From Burkholderiales bacterium (GTDB taxonomy: Bacteria; Pseudomonadota; Gammaproteobacteria; Burkholderiales; SHXO01): a DNA stretch of 64,000 bases. The position numbers were made by a program, and so were the translations under genes. The stretch is taken from NCBI GenBank assembly GCA_020854105.1, contig JADZGB010000043.1, positions 248,001 through 312,000 of the forward strand. Reading direction: 5' to 3'. Positions 40,407-49,192 of this stretch are shown here, piece after piece; position 1 is the first letter of the stretch, and each line of letters starts with the position of its first letter. The notes beneath the pieces were generated by a model, which saw nothing but the letters and a program-made list of their open reading frames with translations, did not search any database and was not told the DNA's origin.

Positions 40407-43400
40407 CTACGGAGCCTTCTGCCTCGCTGCCTCCGCCTCCGACGGCGCCGTCGCCGCCTGCCGGTGCAGCAGCGACCCGAGCCATTGCACGCCATCGTCC
40501 ACGTAGGTGAACACCGCCGGAATCACCAGCAGGCTCAGGAAGGTCGAGGTGATCAGACCGCCGATCACGGCAACGGCCATCGGCGCACGGAAGCTCGGGT
40601 CCACCCCCAGCCCGAGGGCGATCGGCATCATGCCGGCTCCCATGGCGATGCTGGTCATCACGATCGGGCGGGCGCGCTTGTGACAGGCATCGAGCACCGC
40701 GTCCTCACGCGACATGCCGAGGTCGCGGCGCGCGATCAGGACGTAGTCCACCAGCAGGATCGAGTTCTTGGTGGCGATGCCCATCAGCATGATCAGCCCG
40801 ATCAGCGACGGCATCGAAAAGCTGCTGTCGGTGAGCAGCAGCGCCACGAATGCCCCGCCCAGCGACAGCGGCAGCGCCGCGAGAATGGTCACTGGATGGA
40901 CGAAGCTCTTGAACAGCAGCACCAGCACCACGTAGATGCACAGCACGCCAGTGAGCATGGCCAGACCGAAGCTGGCGAACAGCTCGGCCATGACTTCGGC
41001 ATCGCCCAGATCGGTCTTGGCGATTCCAGGCGGCAGATTCTGAAGGCTGGGCAACTGATCCACCGTGCGGGTGATCTCACCCAGCGGAATGCCATTCAGC
41101 TCGATCTCCAGGTTGATGTTGCGCTGTCGGTCATAGCGCGCGATCTGCGCCGGCCCGCTGTCGACCGAGATGTGCACGACGTTGCCGAGCATGACCGGGC
41201 CCTGGCGCCCCGGCACGGTGAGGCGCTCGAGCAGGGCGATGTCGCCGCGGGCCTCCTCCGGCAGCTTGACCACGATGGGAATCTGGCGCTGCGACAGGTT
41301 GAGCTTGGGCAGCGCCTGGTCGTAGTCGCCGATGGTGGCGATGCGCAGGGTCTCGGCGATGGCGGCCGAGGTCACCCCCAGATCGGCGGCACGCGCCAGG
41401 TCCGGGCGCACCACCACCTCCGGCCGCACCAGGCTGGAGGTAGAGGCGACGTTGCCGATACCCGGGATGGTGCGCAGGTCACGCTCGACTGCGCGCGCGG
41501 CACTGGCCAGGGCGTCGCCGTCGCTGCCGGTGAGCACCAGCACGTACTTTTCGCCCGAACCGCCCAGGCCCACGGTCACGCGCGCCCCCGGCAGCTCGGT
41601 CAGCAGGTTGCGCAGCTGCTCCTCCACGCCCTGCTTGTCCAGGCCGCGCTCGCCGCGCGGGGTGAGGTTGATGGACAGGGTCGCCTTGCGCGCCTCCGAC
41701 ACCCCGCCCGCCTTGAACGGGTCGCCGCCAGAGTAGCCGCCGCCGACCGCGCTGTACACCTGCACCACGTACGGTTGCCGGGAGATCAGCGCACGCGCCT
41801 GCTCGGCCACGCGGTAGGTCTCCTCGAACCTCGTCCCCGGCGACAACTCCAGCGTGACCTGAGTCTGCGACAGGTCGTCGGGCGGCAGGAAGCCCGACGG
41901 CAGCAGCGGAATGAGGGCGAGCGAACCGACGAAGAACAGCACGCCGCCGGCGATGGTGGCCCGGCGGTGGTGCATGCACCACGCTGCCGCACGCATGTAC
42001 CAACGCATCACGCGTCCGTCCGCTTCCTGGTGCACCGCCGGCTTGAGCAGGTAGGCGGCCATCATCGGCGTGAGCATGCGTGCCACCAACAGCGAGCCGA
42101 ACACGGCCAGCGCGGCGGTCCAGCCGAACTGCTTGAAGAACTTGCCGGGAATGCCCGACATGAATGCCGTGGGCAGGAACACCGCGATCAGCGTGAAGCT
42201 GGTGGCGATCACCGCCAGCCCGATCTCGTCGGCCGCCTCGCGTGCCGCCTCCAGCGGCGTCTTGCCCATGCGCAGATGGCGCATGATGTTCTCGACCTCG
42301 ACGATGGCGTCGTCGACCAGGATGCCCACCACCAGCGACATGGACAGCAGCGTCACCACGTTGATGGTGAAGCCGAACCAGTGCATGCCGATGAAGGCCG
42401 GGATGATCGACAGCGGCAGCGCGGCGGCCGACACCAGGGTGGCGCGCCAGTCGCGCAGGAACAGCCACACCACCAGCACCGCCAGGATCGCGCCCTCGTA
42501 GAGCAGCCACATGGAGCCGGTATAGCTCTCGCGCACCTGGTCGACGTAGTTGAACGCCTCGGCGAACGTCACGCCCGGGGTCTCGGCCGCGAGCTGCGCG
42601 AGGCGGCCCTTGACCACCTCGTCCACGTCGATCTCTCCAGCACCGCGGCTGCGCGTGATCTCGAAGCCCACCACCGGTCTGCCATCGAGCAGCGCGGCCG
42701 AGCGCCGTTCCGCGAACGTGTCGGTGACGGTGGCGAGCTGGTCCAGGCGCACGCGCTGGCCGTTGTCCAGCGCGATCTCCATTGCCGCGAGTTCCGCCGC
42801 GCTCGCGGCCGTGGCGATGGTGCGCACCGCCTGCTCCGACCCGCCCACCTCGGTGGCACCGCCGGATGCCTCCTGCTGCACCTGGCGCAACTGGCGCGAC
42901 ACCTCGGCCGCGGTCGCACCCAGCGCCAGCATGCGCCCTGGATCGAGTTCGACCCGCACCTCGCGCGTCACGCCGCCCACGCGCTCCACCTTTCCCACGC
43001 CCGGCAGCGCGATGAGAGCCTTGGCGATCGTATCGTCCACGTACCAGGACAGCGCCTCCTCGTCCATGCGCGGCGAGGCCACCGTGTAGGTGAGGATCGG
43101 CACGCCAGCGAGGTTGAACTTCGACACCACCGGGTCGCGCAGGTCGGCGGGCAGATCGGCGCGGATCCGTGAGACGGCATCGCGCACGTCGTCCACCGCC
43201 TCCTGGAGCGGCTTCTCCAACCGGAACTCGATGGTCACGGTGACGGCACCGTCCTGGATCCGGCTGTAGACGTGCTTGATGAGCTGCAGCGTCGCGACCT
43301 GGTTCTCGATCTTGCGTGCGACGTCGGTCTCGAGCTGGGAGGGCGAGGCGCCGGGCAGCGAGGCGTTGACGATGACGGTCGGCAGATCCAGATCCGGGAA

Positions 43401-43514
43401 GTTCTGGATGCGCATCTGGTGGAAGGACATCAGTCCTACCACCGTGAGCATCACGAACAGCAGGATCGAGGGAATCGGATTGCGGATCGACCACGCCGAG
43501 ACGTTGATCGCCAT
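40407..43514 (-). CDS. RND-family efflux permease
   Basis: A 1035-residue AcrB-type inner-membrane proton-driven pump with 12 membrane helices in two halves. TM4 carries the proton-relay pair in GILVDDAIVEVENIM and TM10 the lysine in MGIATKNSILLVDYV. The N-terminus (NVSAWSIRNPIPSILLFVML) and large periplasmic porter loops are typical. It is the third gene of a tetR-adaptor-permease operon (gap 10 bp). Closest motif pattern is to the multidrug/solvent (HAE1-like) type; substrates unknown. No outer-membrane factor gene follows, so a TolC-like protein encoded elsewhere would be needed. It converges on the dehydratase genes with 71 bp between. Confidence 0.94.
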   Translation of the reverse strand: MAINVSAWSIRNPIPSILLFVMLTVVGLMSFHQMRIQNFPDLDLPTVIVNASLPGASPSQLETDVARKIENQVATLQLIKHVYSRIQDGAVTVTIEFRLEKPLQEAVDDVRDAVSRIRADLPADLRDPVVSKFNLAGVPILTYTVASPRMDEEALSWYVDDTIAKALIALPGVGKVERVGGVTREVRVELDPGRMLALGATAAEVSRQLRQVQQEASGGATEVGGSEQAVRTIATAASAAELAAMEIALDNGQRVRLDQLATVTDTFAERRSAALLDGRPVVGFEITRSRGAGEIDVDEVVKGRLAQLAAETPGVTFAEAFNYVDQVRESYTGSMWLLYEGAILAVLVVWLFLRDWRATLVSAAALPLSIIPAFIGMHWFGFTINVVTLLSMSLVVGILVDDAIVEVENIMRHLRMGKTPLEAAREAADEIGLAVIATSFTLIAVFLPTAFMSGIPGKFFKQFGWTAALAVFGSLLVARMLTPMMAAYLLKPAVHQEADGRVMRWYMRAAAWCMHHRRATIAGGVLFFVGSLALIPLLPSGFLPPDDLSQTQVTLELSPGTRFEETYRVAEQARALISRQPYVVQVYSAVGGGYSGGDPFKAGGVSEARKATLSINLTPRGERGLDKQGVEEQLRNLLTELPGARVTVGLGGSGEKYVLVLTGSDGDALASAARAVERDLRTIPGIGNVASTSSLVRPEVVVRPDLARAADLGVTSAAIAETLRIATIGDYDQALPKLNLSQRQIPIVVKLPEEARGDIALLERLTVPGRQGPVMLGNVVHISVDSGPAQIARYDRQRNINLEIELNGIPLGEITRTVDQLPSLQNLPPGIAKTDLGDAEVMAELFASFGLAMLTGVLCIYVVLVLLFKSFVHPVTILAALPLSLGGAFVALLLTDSSFSMPSLIGLIMLMGIATKNSILLVDYVLIARRDLGMSREDAVLDACHKRARPIVMTSIAMGAGMMPIALGLGVDPSFRAPMAVAVIGGLITSTFLSLLVIPAVFTYVDDGVQWLGSLLHRQAATAPSEAEAARQKAP

Positions 43515-43524
43515 CGCGCGCGCC

Positions 43525-44703
43525 TTAGCGGGCCTTGCTGCCGGCCGCCACGGCGGTCGGCTCCGCGCCGGTCACCTTCACCAGGTCGCCGTCGGCAAGG
43601 AAACCCGCACCGGTCGCGGCGACCGCCACGCCCTGTCCCAGTCCGCCGCGGATCTCGATGCGATCGCCCACGCGGCGCCCGGTCTCCACCTTCAGCTCGC
43701 TCACGCGGCCATCCGTACCGACCCGGAACACGTAGCTGAAACCCTCGCGCAGCACCACCGAGGTCTGCGGCAGCGTCTGCGCCGGCGCACGTCCCAGGTC
43801 GATCTCGCCCCGTGCGAAGATGCCCGCCTGCGCGGCGGTTCCGCGCGGCAGGTCCACGTAGACCAGGCCGTTGCGCGTTCGGGGATCGATCGTGGGCGCC
43901 ACCGTGCGCACCTTGCCCTCTACGCGCGTGCCGCCCGGGGTGACCAGCGTTGCCGGCATGCCTGGCCGGATGCGCGACAATTCCGCCGCAGTCACCTCCG
44001 GGCGCCATTCGAGCCGATTGCCCCGCACCAGCCGGAACAGCTCCTGCCCGGCCTGCACCACGCTGCCCAGTGTCGCAGTGCGCGAGGAGATGACCCCGTC
44101 GTCGGGTGCCACGATGCGCGTCTGCGCGAGCCGCACGCGGTCGGCGCGCACCTGCGCCTGCGCCGCCAGCAGCTGCGCCTGCGCAGTCTGCTCGGCCGCG
44201 ACGTAGCGGTTGAACTGCTGCTTGCTGATGGTTCCGCTGGGTTCGAGCTGGCGGCCGCGCTCGGCGTTGGCGTTGGCCTCGACCAGCGCCGCCTCCGCCT
44301 CCGCCACCGCAGCACGCGACTGTGCCAGTTCCGCCGTCACGGTCTCGCTCGACAGCAGCGCGAGCACCTGGCCCTTCTGCACCGTGCTGCCCACATCCAC
44401 CCGCACCTGTGTCAGGCGCAGGCCCTGCAGTTCCGAACCGATCACCGCCTCCTGCCACGCGGTCACGTTGCCGTTGGCGGACAGCACCAGAGGCCAGTCC
44501 ACGCCGCGCAGCACTGCCGTGGTGATGGTCAGCGCCGGACGCGCTGCGGCCGCTGGCGTGCCGGCGGTGCCCGGCTTGCGCTCGCCGCCGCTCACTGCCC
44601 ACAGCGCAGCGGTGCCGACGAGCGCTGCGGCCACCGCCACCAGCAGCAGCGTGCGGCCGTTGCGCGAGACGCGAACGAGCAGTCGTTGCATGATCGAATT
44701 CAT
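43525..44703 (-). CDS. RND efflux periplasmic adaptor (membrane fusion protein)
   Basis: A 392-residue HlyD/AcrA-family adaptor: N-terminal signal-anchor (TLLLVAVAAALVGTAALWAV, about 18-37), lipoyl half-motifs around GLRLTQVRVDVGSTVQKGQV and IVAPDDGVISSRTA, a coiled-coil hairpin between them (about 120-190), and beta-barrel/MP domains to the C-terminus. It links the permease to an outer-membrane channel. Its ATG at 44703 overlaps the tetR stop (ATGA). Confidence 0.93.
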   Translation of the reverse strand: MNSIMQRLLVRVSRNGRTLLLVAVAAALVGTAALWAVSGGERKPGTAGTPAAAARPALTITTAVLRGVDWPLVLSANGNVTAWQEAVIGSELQGLRLTQVRVDVGSTVQKGQVLALLSSETVTAELAQSRAAVAEAEAALVEANANAERGRQLEPSGTISKQQFNRYVAAEQTAQAQLLAAQAQVRADRVRLAQTRIVAPDDGVISSRTATLGSVVQAGQELFRLVRGNRLEWRPEVTAAELSRIRPGMPATLVTPGGTRVEGKVRTVAPTIDPRTRNGLVYVDLPRGTAAQAGIFARGEIDLGRAPAQTLPQTSVVLREGFSYVFRVGTDGRVSELKVETGRRVGDRIEIRGGLGQGVAVAATGAGFLADGDLVKVTGAEPTAVAAGSKAR

Positions 44704-45467
44704 ATGGCCAATCTCGTGTCGTCGTGCCGCGCCGGGCACTCGGCGCCGGCAGGCGCTGCGCGCCGGGCGGCCTCGTGCCGGATCAGAGCGACGCCGTAGC
44801 CCACCAGGCGCTCGAGGATGCGCGCCTCGGCATCGGCGTGGCCGAACACGCCCGGCACCAGCAGCGTCATGAACTCGCGCGACATGCAGTAGTCCTGCGC
44901 CATGGCGATGAGCGCGAAGGCGAGCTGGTGGACCGCCTCGTCCGGTTCCTGCACGCCCACGTGGCGCACGAGCATGCGCATCAGGGCCGTGTGCTGAGGC
45001 ACGATGTTGCGCTCGACCACCTCGCGGAACACCGGTCCCGGCTCGAGCATCTCGCGCAGGTGCAGCCGCATCACGGCTCGATCGTGCGCCGCGTCCTCGG
45101 AGGTCGAGACGAACGGCGCGAGCAGCGTGCGAAGCGCAGTGTCCAGCGGCAGGGCGGGATCGTCGAATCCCTCCAGCGCGCGGGTGAGCTGTGCGATCGG
45201 CTCCAGCAGCACCGTGCGATACAGGCCTTCCTTGTCGCCGAAGTAGTAGTGGATGGAGGCGATGTTCACACCGGCCGCATCGCAGATCTCGCGCGTGGAT
45301 GCTCCGGCAAAGCCCTTGAGCGAGAAGATGCGCGTGGCTTGCGCGATCAGCTGGCGCCGGGCCGCGGCACCGCGTTCGCCGTGCGCTGGTTCCATCCGCG
45401 CCGTGCTCGCGGCAGCGGGCCGCCGCCGCGTCGTGCGCGCAGGAGCCGTGGATCTGTGGACAGTCAT
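44700..45467 (-). CDS. TetR/AcrR-family regulator of the RND operon
   Basis: A 255-residue repressor. Helix-turn-helix TREICDAAGVNIASIHYYFG (about 58-77) followed by DKEGLYRTVL is the TetR signature. The C-terminal ligand domain resembles CecR/DUF1956 regulators. It is first in the efflux operon and overlaps the adaptor gene by 4 bp. An operator-like dyad overlaps its promoter. The ATG at 45467 is used here; a second in-frame ATG at 45395 (MEPAHGERG) is a plausible alternative because the first would leave almost no leader. Confidence 0.9.
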   Translation of the reverse strand: MTVHRSTAPARTTRRRPAAASTARMEPAHGERGAAARRQLIAQATRIFSLKGFAGASTREICDAAGVNIASIHYYFGDKEGLYRTVLLEPIAQLTRALEGFDDPALPLDTALRTLLAPFVSTSEDAAHDRAVMRLHLREMLEPGPVFREVVERNIVPQHTALMRMLVRHVGVQEPDEAVHQLAFALIAMAQDYCMSREFMTLLVPGVFGHADAEARILERLVGYGVALIRHEAARRAAPAGAECPARHDDTRLAI

Positions 45468-45475
45468 GGGGTGGC

Positions 45476-45513
45476 AATCTAGCGGCGTTGCGCCGACTAA
45501 GTCAAGCGTTTGA
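45476..45513 (-). promoter_or_regulatory. Promoter of the efflux operon with overlapping dyad operator
   Basis: Minus strand: TTGACT (45505-45500), 18 bp, TAGATT (45481-45476). The dyad TCAA-GCGT-TTGA (45502-45513) overlaps the -35 box, a good place for TetR autorepression. The -10 box ends only 8 bp before the ATG at 45467. Confidence 0.5.
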
Positions 45514-45540
45514 TTGAATGTGCCGCCGCTTCGTTTCCGG

Positions 45541-45597
45541 TGCAATCCGATCCTATGCAATCCGATCCGGTTGCAATCCGATCGGCTGCAGCCCGAC
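45541..45597. repeat. Four direct repeats of an 11-bp motif upstream of the ECF sigma gene
   Basis: TGCAATCCGAT at 45541-45551, 45556-45566 and 45572-45582, and a diverged copy TGCAGCCCGAC at 45587-45597. Spacing is 15, 16 and 15 bp. The array lies 102 bp before the sigma gene start and 28 bp beyond the tetR operator dyad. Confidence 0.8.
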
Positions 45598-45698
45598 CCG
45601 TTTGTGCAGAGCCATCCGTTGAACGCATGGTGCAAGCCGCTCCCACCGCCGCCGCCGAACGTGCCGCCCCGCCGGCAGCCGCGTACACTGCTGTGCCC

Positions 45699-46268
45699 AT
45701 GGACGCCGGCGACAGCGACGAGGCTCTGATGCTGCGCTTCGCCGCGGGTGAGGCGGGCGCATTCGACCTGCTGTACGCGCGTCACCGCACCGGCCTGTAC
45801 CGCTTCGTCCTGCGCCAGCTCGGACGCGAGCGCCATCTGGCGGACGAGATGGTCCAGGACGTGTGGACCAGCCTCATCGCGGCACGCACCGGCTACAAGC
45901 CCAGCGCGCGCTTCGGCACCTGGCTCTACACCATCGCGCGCAATCGCGTCGTCGACCACCACCGCCGGCTGCGTCCGGTCGACCTGCCCGGGCAGCATGA
46001 GGACGATGTGGATCCAGTGCAGCACCACCCCGCCCCCGCCACGGCCCAGCCCGAGCGCATCGCGCAGGGGCGCCAGCAGGCGGCACGGCTGCTCGCCCTG
46101 GTCGAGGTCCTGCCGGTAGCGCAGCGCGAGGCCTTCCTGCTGCACGAGGAAGGCGGGTTGAACGTGGACGAGATTGCGGCCGTGACCGGCGCCGACCGCG
46201 AGGCGGTCAAGAGCCGCTTGCGCTACGCGCTCGCCAGACTGCGCCAGGGCATGGAGGGCGTGCTGTGA
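45699..46268 (+). CDS. ECF-type RNA polymerase sigma factor
   Basis: A 189-residue sigma-70 family protein with only regions 2 and 4. Region 2: LYARHRTGLYRFVLRQLG and LADEMVQDVWTSLI, then FGTWLYTIARNRVVDHHRR. Region 4: VLPVAQREAFLLHEEGGLNV and DEIAAVTGADREAVKSRLRY. I start it at ATG 45699 (MDAGDSDEALM), the usual ECF length; the frame is open further upstream through the repeat array. It overlaps the next gene by 4 bp (GTGA), implying coupling with a membrane partner. Confidence 0.9.
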   Translation: MDAGDSDEALMLRFAAGEAGAFDLLYARHRTGLYRFVLRQLGRERHLADEMVQDVWTSLIAARTGYKPSARFGTWLYTIARNRVVDHHRRLRPVDLPGQHEDDVDPVQHHPAPATAQPERIAQGRQQAARLLALVEVLPVAQREAFLLHEEGGLNVDEIAAVTGADREAVKSRLRYALARLRQGMEGVL

Positions 46269-46924
46269 GCCGGCTCCCGGACGACGATCACGAGTTCGAC
46301 GCGTTTCTCGCGCGCGAGTCTGCGCTTCAACGCCGTTGGCACGGCGCTTCCACCGAGGAGCCGCCGGCGCAGCTGGATGCGCGGGTGCAGGCCGAAGCAC
46401 GCCGGGCGGTGGGCGCCCGGCCCCGGCTGTCCGCTGCGCCATCTCCCGGCCGCTGGCGACTGCCCCTCGCCGCTGCAGCCACGGTGCTCATCGGCACCAC
46501 GCTCGGCCTGATGCTGCTCGAGCGCGACGCGCACGTGCCGGAGGCGGCGCGCGAGCGCCCGGCGCCGGCCGCGACAGCGGAGCCCGGTGCCTTCCAAGCG
46601 CCGGCGGCGCCCGGTGCGTTCCCGGCGCCGGCAGCTCCCGCTGCACCAAGGGCAGCGTCCGACGCGGCCGATCGGCGGCCCGCTCCCGCGCCTGGAGAAG
46701 AGCTGCCGCGAACACGGGTCCAGCCATTCTCAGGACAGGCACTGTCGCCGCCGGCCGCGAAGGCCAGGGCGGATTCCGAACAGATCGACATCGAGGCCTG
46801 GCTCGAGCGCATCCGCGCGTTGCGGCGTGCGGGGCGGATGCAGGAGGCCGAGCAGAGTCTGCGCGCATTCCGACTGCAGCATCCGGAGCAGGCGCTGCCG
46901 GAGGATCTGGACCCGCGACGCTAG
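46265..46924 (+). CDS. Membrane-anchored partner of the ECF sigma factor (possible anti-sigma factor)
   Basis: A 219-residue protein, GTG start inside the sigma stop region. Cytoplasmic N-terminus (1 to about 62), one membrane helix (WRLPLAAAATVLIGTTLGLM, 64-83), an Ala/Pro-rich periplasmic stretch (95-145) and a conserved-looking helical end (IDIEAWLERIRALRRAGRMQ, about 173-192). Topology and overlap with the sigma gene fit a membrane sensor or anti-sigma factor, but no known anti-sigma domain (zinc-binding HxxxCxxC) is present. Its stop shares CTAG with the convergent kinase gene. Confidence 0.65.
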   Translation: MSRLPDDDHEFDAFLARESALQRRWHGASTEEPPAQLDARVQAEARRAVGARPRLSAAPSPGRWRLPLAAAATVLIGTTLGLMLLERDAHVPEAARERPAPAATAEPGAFQAPAAPGAFPAPAAPAAPRAASDAADRRPAPAPGEELPRTRVQPFSGQALSPPAAKARADSEQIDIEAWLERIRALRRAGRMQEAEQSLRAFRLQHPEQALPEDLDPRR

Positions 46925-49128
46925 GACGCGTCTGACCGCCACCTGCGCCCCATGGCGCGCGCGAGCGCGGTCTGCAGCACCTGCGGCGAGCACGGCTTGG
47001 GCAGCACGTCCACCTTCAGTTGCGTGGCGTTGTGCAGCTGCGCCGCGTAGCCGGTCATCAGGATCACCTGCAGGCCGGGATACCCATTCAGGATCTCGCG
47101 CGCGAGCGCGAGCCCGTCCATCGTGCCGGGCATGACGATGTCGCTCAGCACCACGTCGTAGTCATCCTGGCCGTGCCGCACGATCTCCAGTGCCTGATCG
47201 GCCGAGGCCACGTGGCGTACGCTGCAGCCCAGGGCTTCGAGGATTGGACGGGTCGCCTCCGCCAGCGCCTGGTTGTCCTCCACCAGCAGCACCCGGCAAC
47301 GCAGCGGCCCGGCGGCGGCCGGCTCGCCGCGCGGTGCCGGTACGTCGAGCGCAGTGGCAGCGCGCAGATACAGGTGCACCGTGGTGCCCCTGCCCCGCCT
47401 GCTCTGCACGCGCGCACTGCCTCCGGCCTGCGCACACAGCGCGTACACCTGGCTCAGGCCGAGGCCGGTTCCCTTGCCCGGGGGCTTGGTGGTGAAGAAC
47501 GGCTCGAACACCTTCTCCACCAGCTCTGGGGCAATGCCCTCGCCGGTATCGGCCACGCTGACCACCACGAAGTCGCCCGACAGGTCGGGCACCTCTCCCG
47601 GTGCGAGGTTGCGCGCGGTGATGGTCAGGCGCCCCCCGTGCGGCATTGCATCCTTCGCATTCACGGCCAGGTTGATAATGGCGAGCTGCAACTCCGATGG
47701 ATCGACCTCGACCGGCCGCACGTCCGGCGCCACGTCGCCGGTCACTTCGATGCCGCGTCCCAGCGCCGGCCTGATCATGGCAAGCAGTGCCGGGAAGTTG
47801 TCCTGCAGCCGGATGACCTCGGGGCGCAGCGCCTGGCGGCGCGAGAAGGAAAGGAGCTGGCGGGTCAGGTTCTCGCCCGACGAGATGGCCCGCCCGATCG
47901 CGGCAATCTGGGGGCTGCCAGCGAGCTGCGGCTGCAGCCGCTCGAGCAGATACAGGTTGTTTCCCACCACCATCAGCAGGTTGTTGAAGTCGTGCGCCAC
48001 GCCTCCGGTCAGCCGGCCCATGGCCTCGAGCTTCTGCGCCTGGCGCAACGCCTCCTCCGCGCGCTCGCGCTGCCTGGTCTCGTCCTGGAGGCGGTGCGCC
48101 ACCTCGAACTCGCGCCGCACGCGGCGCAGCGCGATGAAGGATACGTAGGCGAGCCCCAGCGATGTGGGGAAGGCGAATGCCGCCAGCAGGCCGACTTCGC
48201 GGTACCACGCGCCGAGCACGGCCTGCCGCGGCAGGCCTCCGGCGATGTAGATCGGATACTCGGCCAGACGCCGGAAGCTGACCAGGCGGTGCTGGCCATC
48301 CACGGCCGAGACCAGATCCAGCTGGCCCTCGCTGGCACCGCCGGCCACCGCCAGCATCATCGGGCTGCTCGCGGGCAGCCGCGCCATCGACTGGGGCGGC
48401 ATCGGCCAGCGGGCGATGATGGAGCCGTCCTGCCGGAACAGTATCATCGCCAGTCCGGGCTCGCTGCGCGCCAGCCCGGCGTAGAACTCGACGAAGTGCG
48501 ACGGGTACATGGACACCGATACGACCCCGGCAAAGGATCCGCCGGGCCGCTGGCGTCGGTGCGTCACGTCGAAGAACGGCTCGCCGGTGACGCGGCTGAT
48601 CAGGCGCTGCGAGAAGAACCACCCGTCCGGATTGCCCCGGTGGTAGCGGAAATACTCCCGGTCCGACACGTCCAGCGTGCGCGGCGCCGGATAGAAGCGG
48701 TTGGAGACCAGCGGATGCCCCTGCGCGCCCCAGATCCAGATCGACTGGATATGGGCCACGCCGGCGGACACGCGCCCGAACTGCTCGTGCAGCGCGCGCT
48801 CCCGGCGCAGGATCGTGACGTCGTCGTCGTCGCCGATGGCCTCCAGAACCTGGCGCGCGATGACCTGGTTGGTCTCGATCACCCGGGCAGCATGCTCCAG
48901 ACCCACGCGCACCGAGCGGTCCACGCGCGAGCGCGCCTCCGAAACCGCGTCGCCGTATCCGTTCCACGCAGTCAGCAGGAAGAACACGGTGGGCAGCAGC
49001 AACGCCACGACGATGCCCAGGCGCAGCCAGCGCACCGCGGCAAGGCGACCCTCGCCTTCCCTGTACTTGTCGCCTTCGTCGTACTTGCCGTGGGCCGCAG
49101 CGGGCCGTGTCAGGAGCATGGTTCTCAC
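46921..49128 (-). CDS. Hybrid sensor histidine kinase with receiver domain
   Basis: A 735-residue membrane protein. TM1 (36-55), periplasmic double-PDC-like sensor (about 58-305, with DREYFRYHRGNPDGWFFSQR), TM2 (312-334), HisKA with His379 in GGVAHDFNNLL, HATPase with Asn490 (NLAVNAKDAM), DTGEGIAP and GTGLGLS boxes, and a C-terminal receiver with phospho-acceptor Asp663 (VVLSDIVMPG) and Lys711. The HDFNNLL H-box is the type common in orphan hybrid kinases. No DNA-binding response regulator is adjacent, so output is unknown. Confidence 0.93.
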   Translation of the reverse strand: MRTMLLTRPAAAHGKYDEGDKYREGEGRLAAVRWLRLGIVVALLLPTVFFLLTAWNGYGDAVSEARSRVDRSVRVGLEHAARVIETNQVIARQVLEAIGDDDDVTILRRERALHEQFGRVSAGVAHIQSIWIWGAQGHPLVSNRFYPAPRTLDVSDREYFRYHRGNPDGWFFSQRLISRVTGEPFFDVTHRRQRPGGSFAGVVSVSMYPSHFVEFYAGLARSEPGLAMILFRQDGSIIARWPMPPQSMARLPASSPMMLAVAGGASEGQLDLVSAVDGQHRLVSFRRLAEYPIYIAGGLPRQAVLGAWYREVGLLAAFAFPTSLGLAYVSFIALRRVRREFEVAHRLQDETRQRERAEEALRQAQKLEAMGRLTGGVAHDFNNLLMVVGNNLYLLERLQPQLAGSPQIAAIGRAISSGENLTRQLLSFSRRQALRPEVIRLQDNFPALLAMIRPALGRGIEVTGDVAPDVRPVEVDPSELQLAIINLAVNAKDAMPHGGRLTITARNLAPGEVPDLSGDFVVVSVADTGEGIAPELVEKVFEPFFTTKPPGKGTGLGLSQVYALCAQAGGSARVQSRRGRGTTVHLYLRAATALDVPAPRGEPAAAGPLRCRVLLVEDNQALAEATRPILEALGCSVRHVASADQALEIVRHGQDDYDVVLSDIVMPGTMDGLALAREILNGYPGLQVILMTGYAAQLHNATQLKVDVLPKPCSPQVLQTALARAMGRRWRSDAS

Positions 49129-49192
49129 GCCCGGTCGCGCGGGCAGTCAGCCTCTGGATCCGGATCCCTCCGGGGGCGACCGGATCCGTGTG

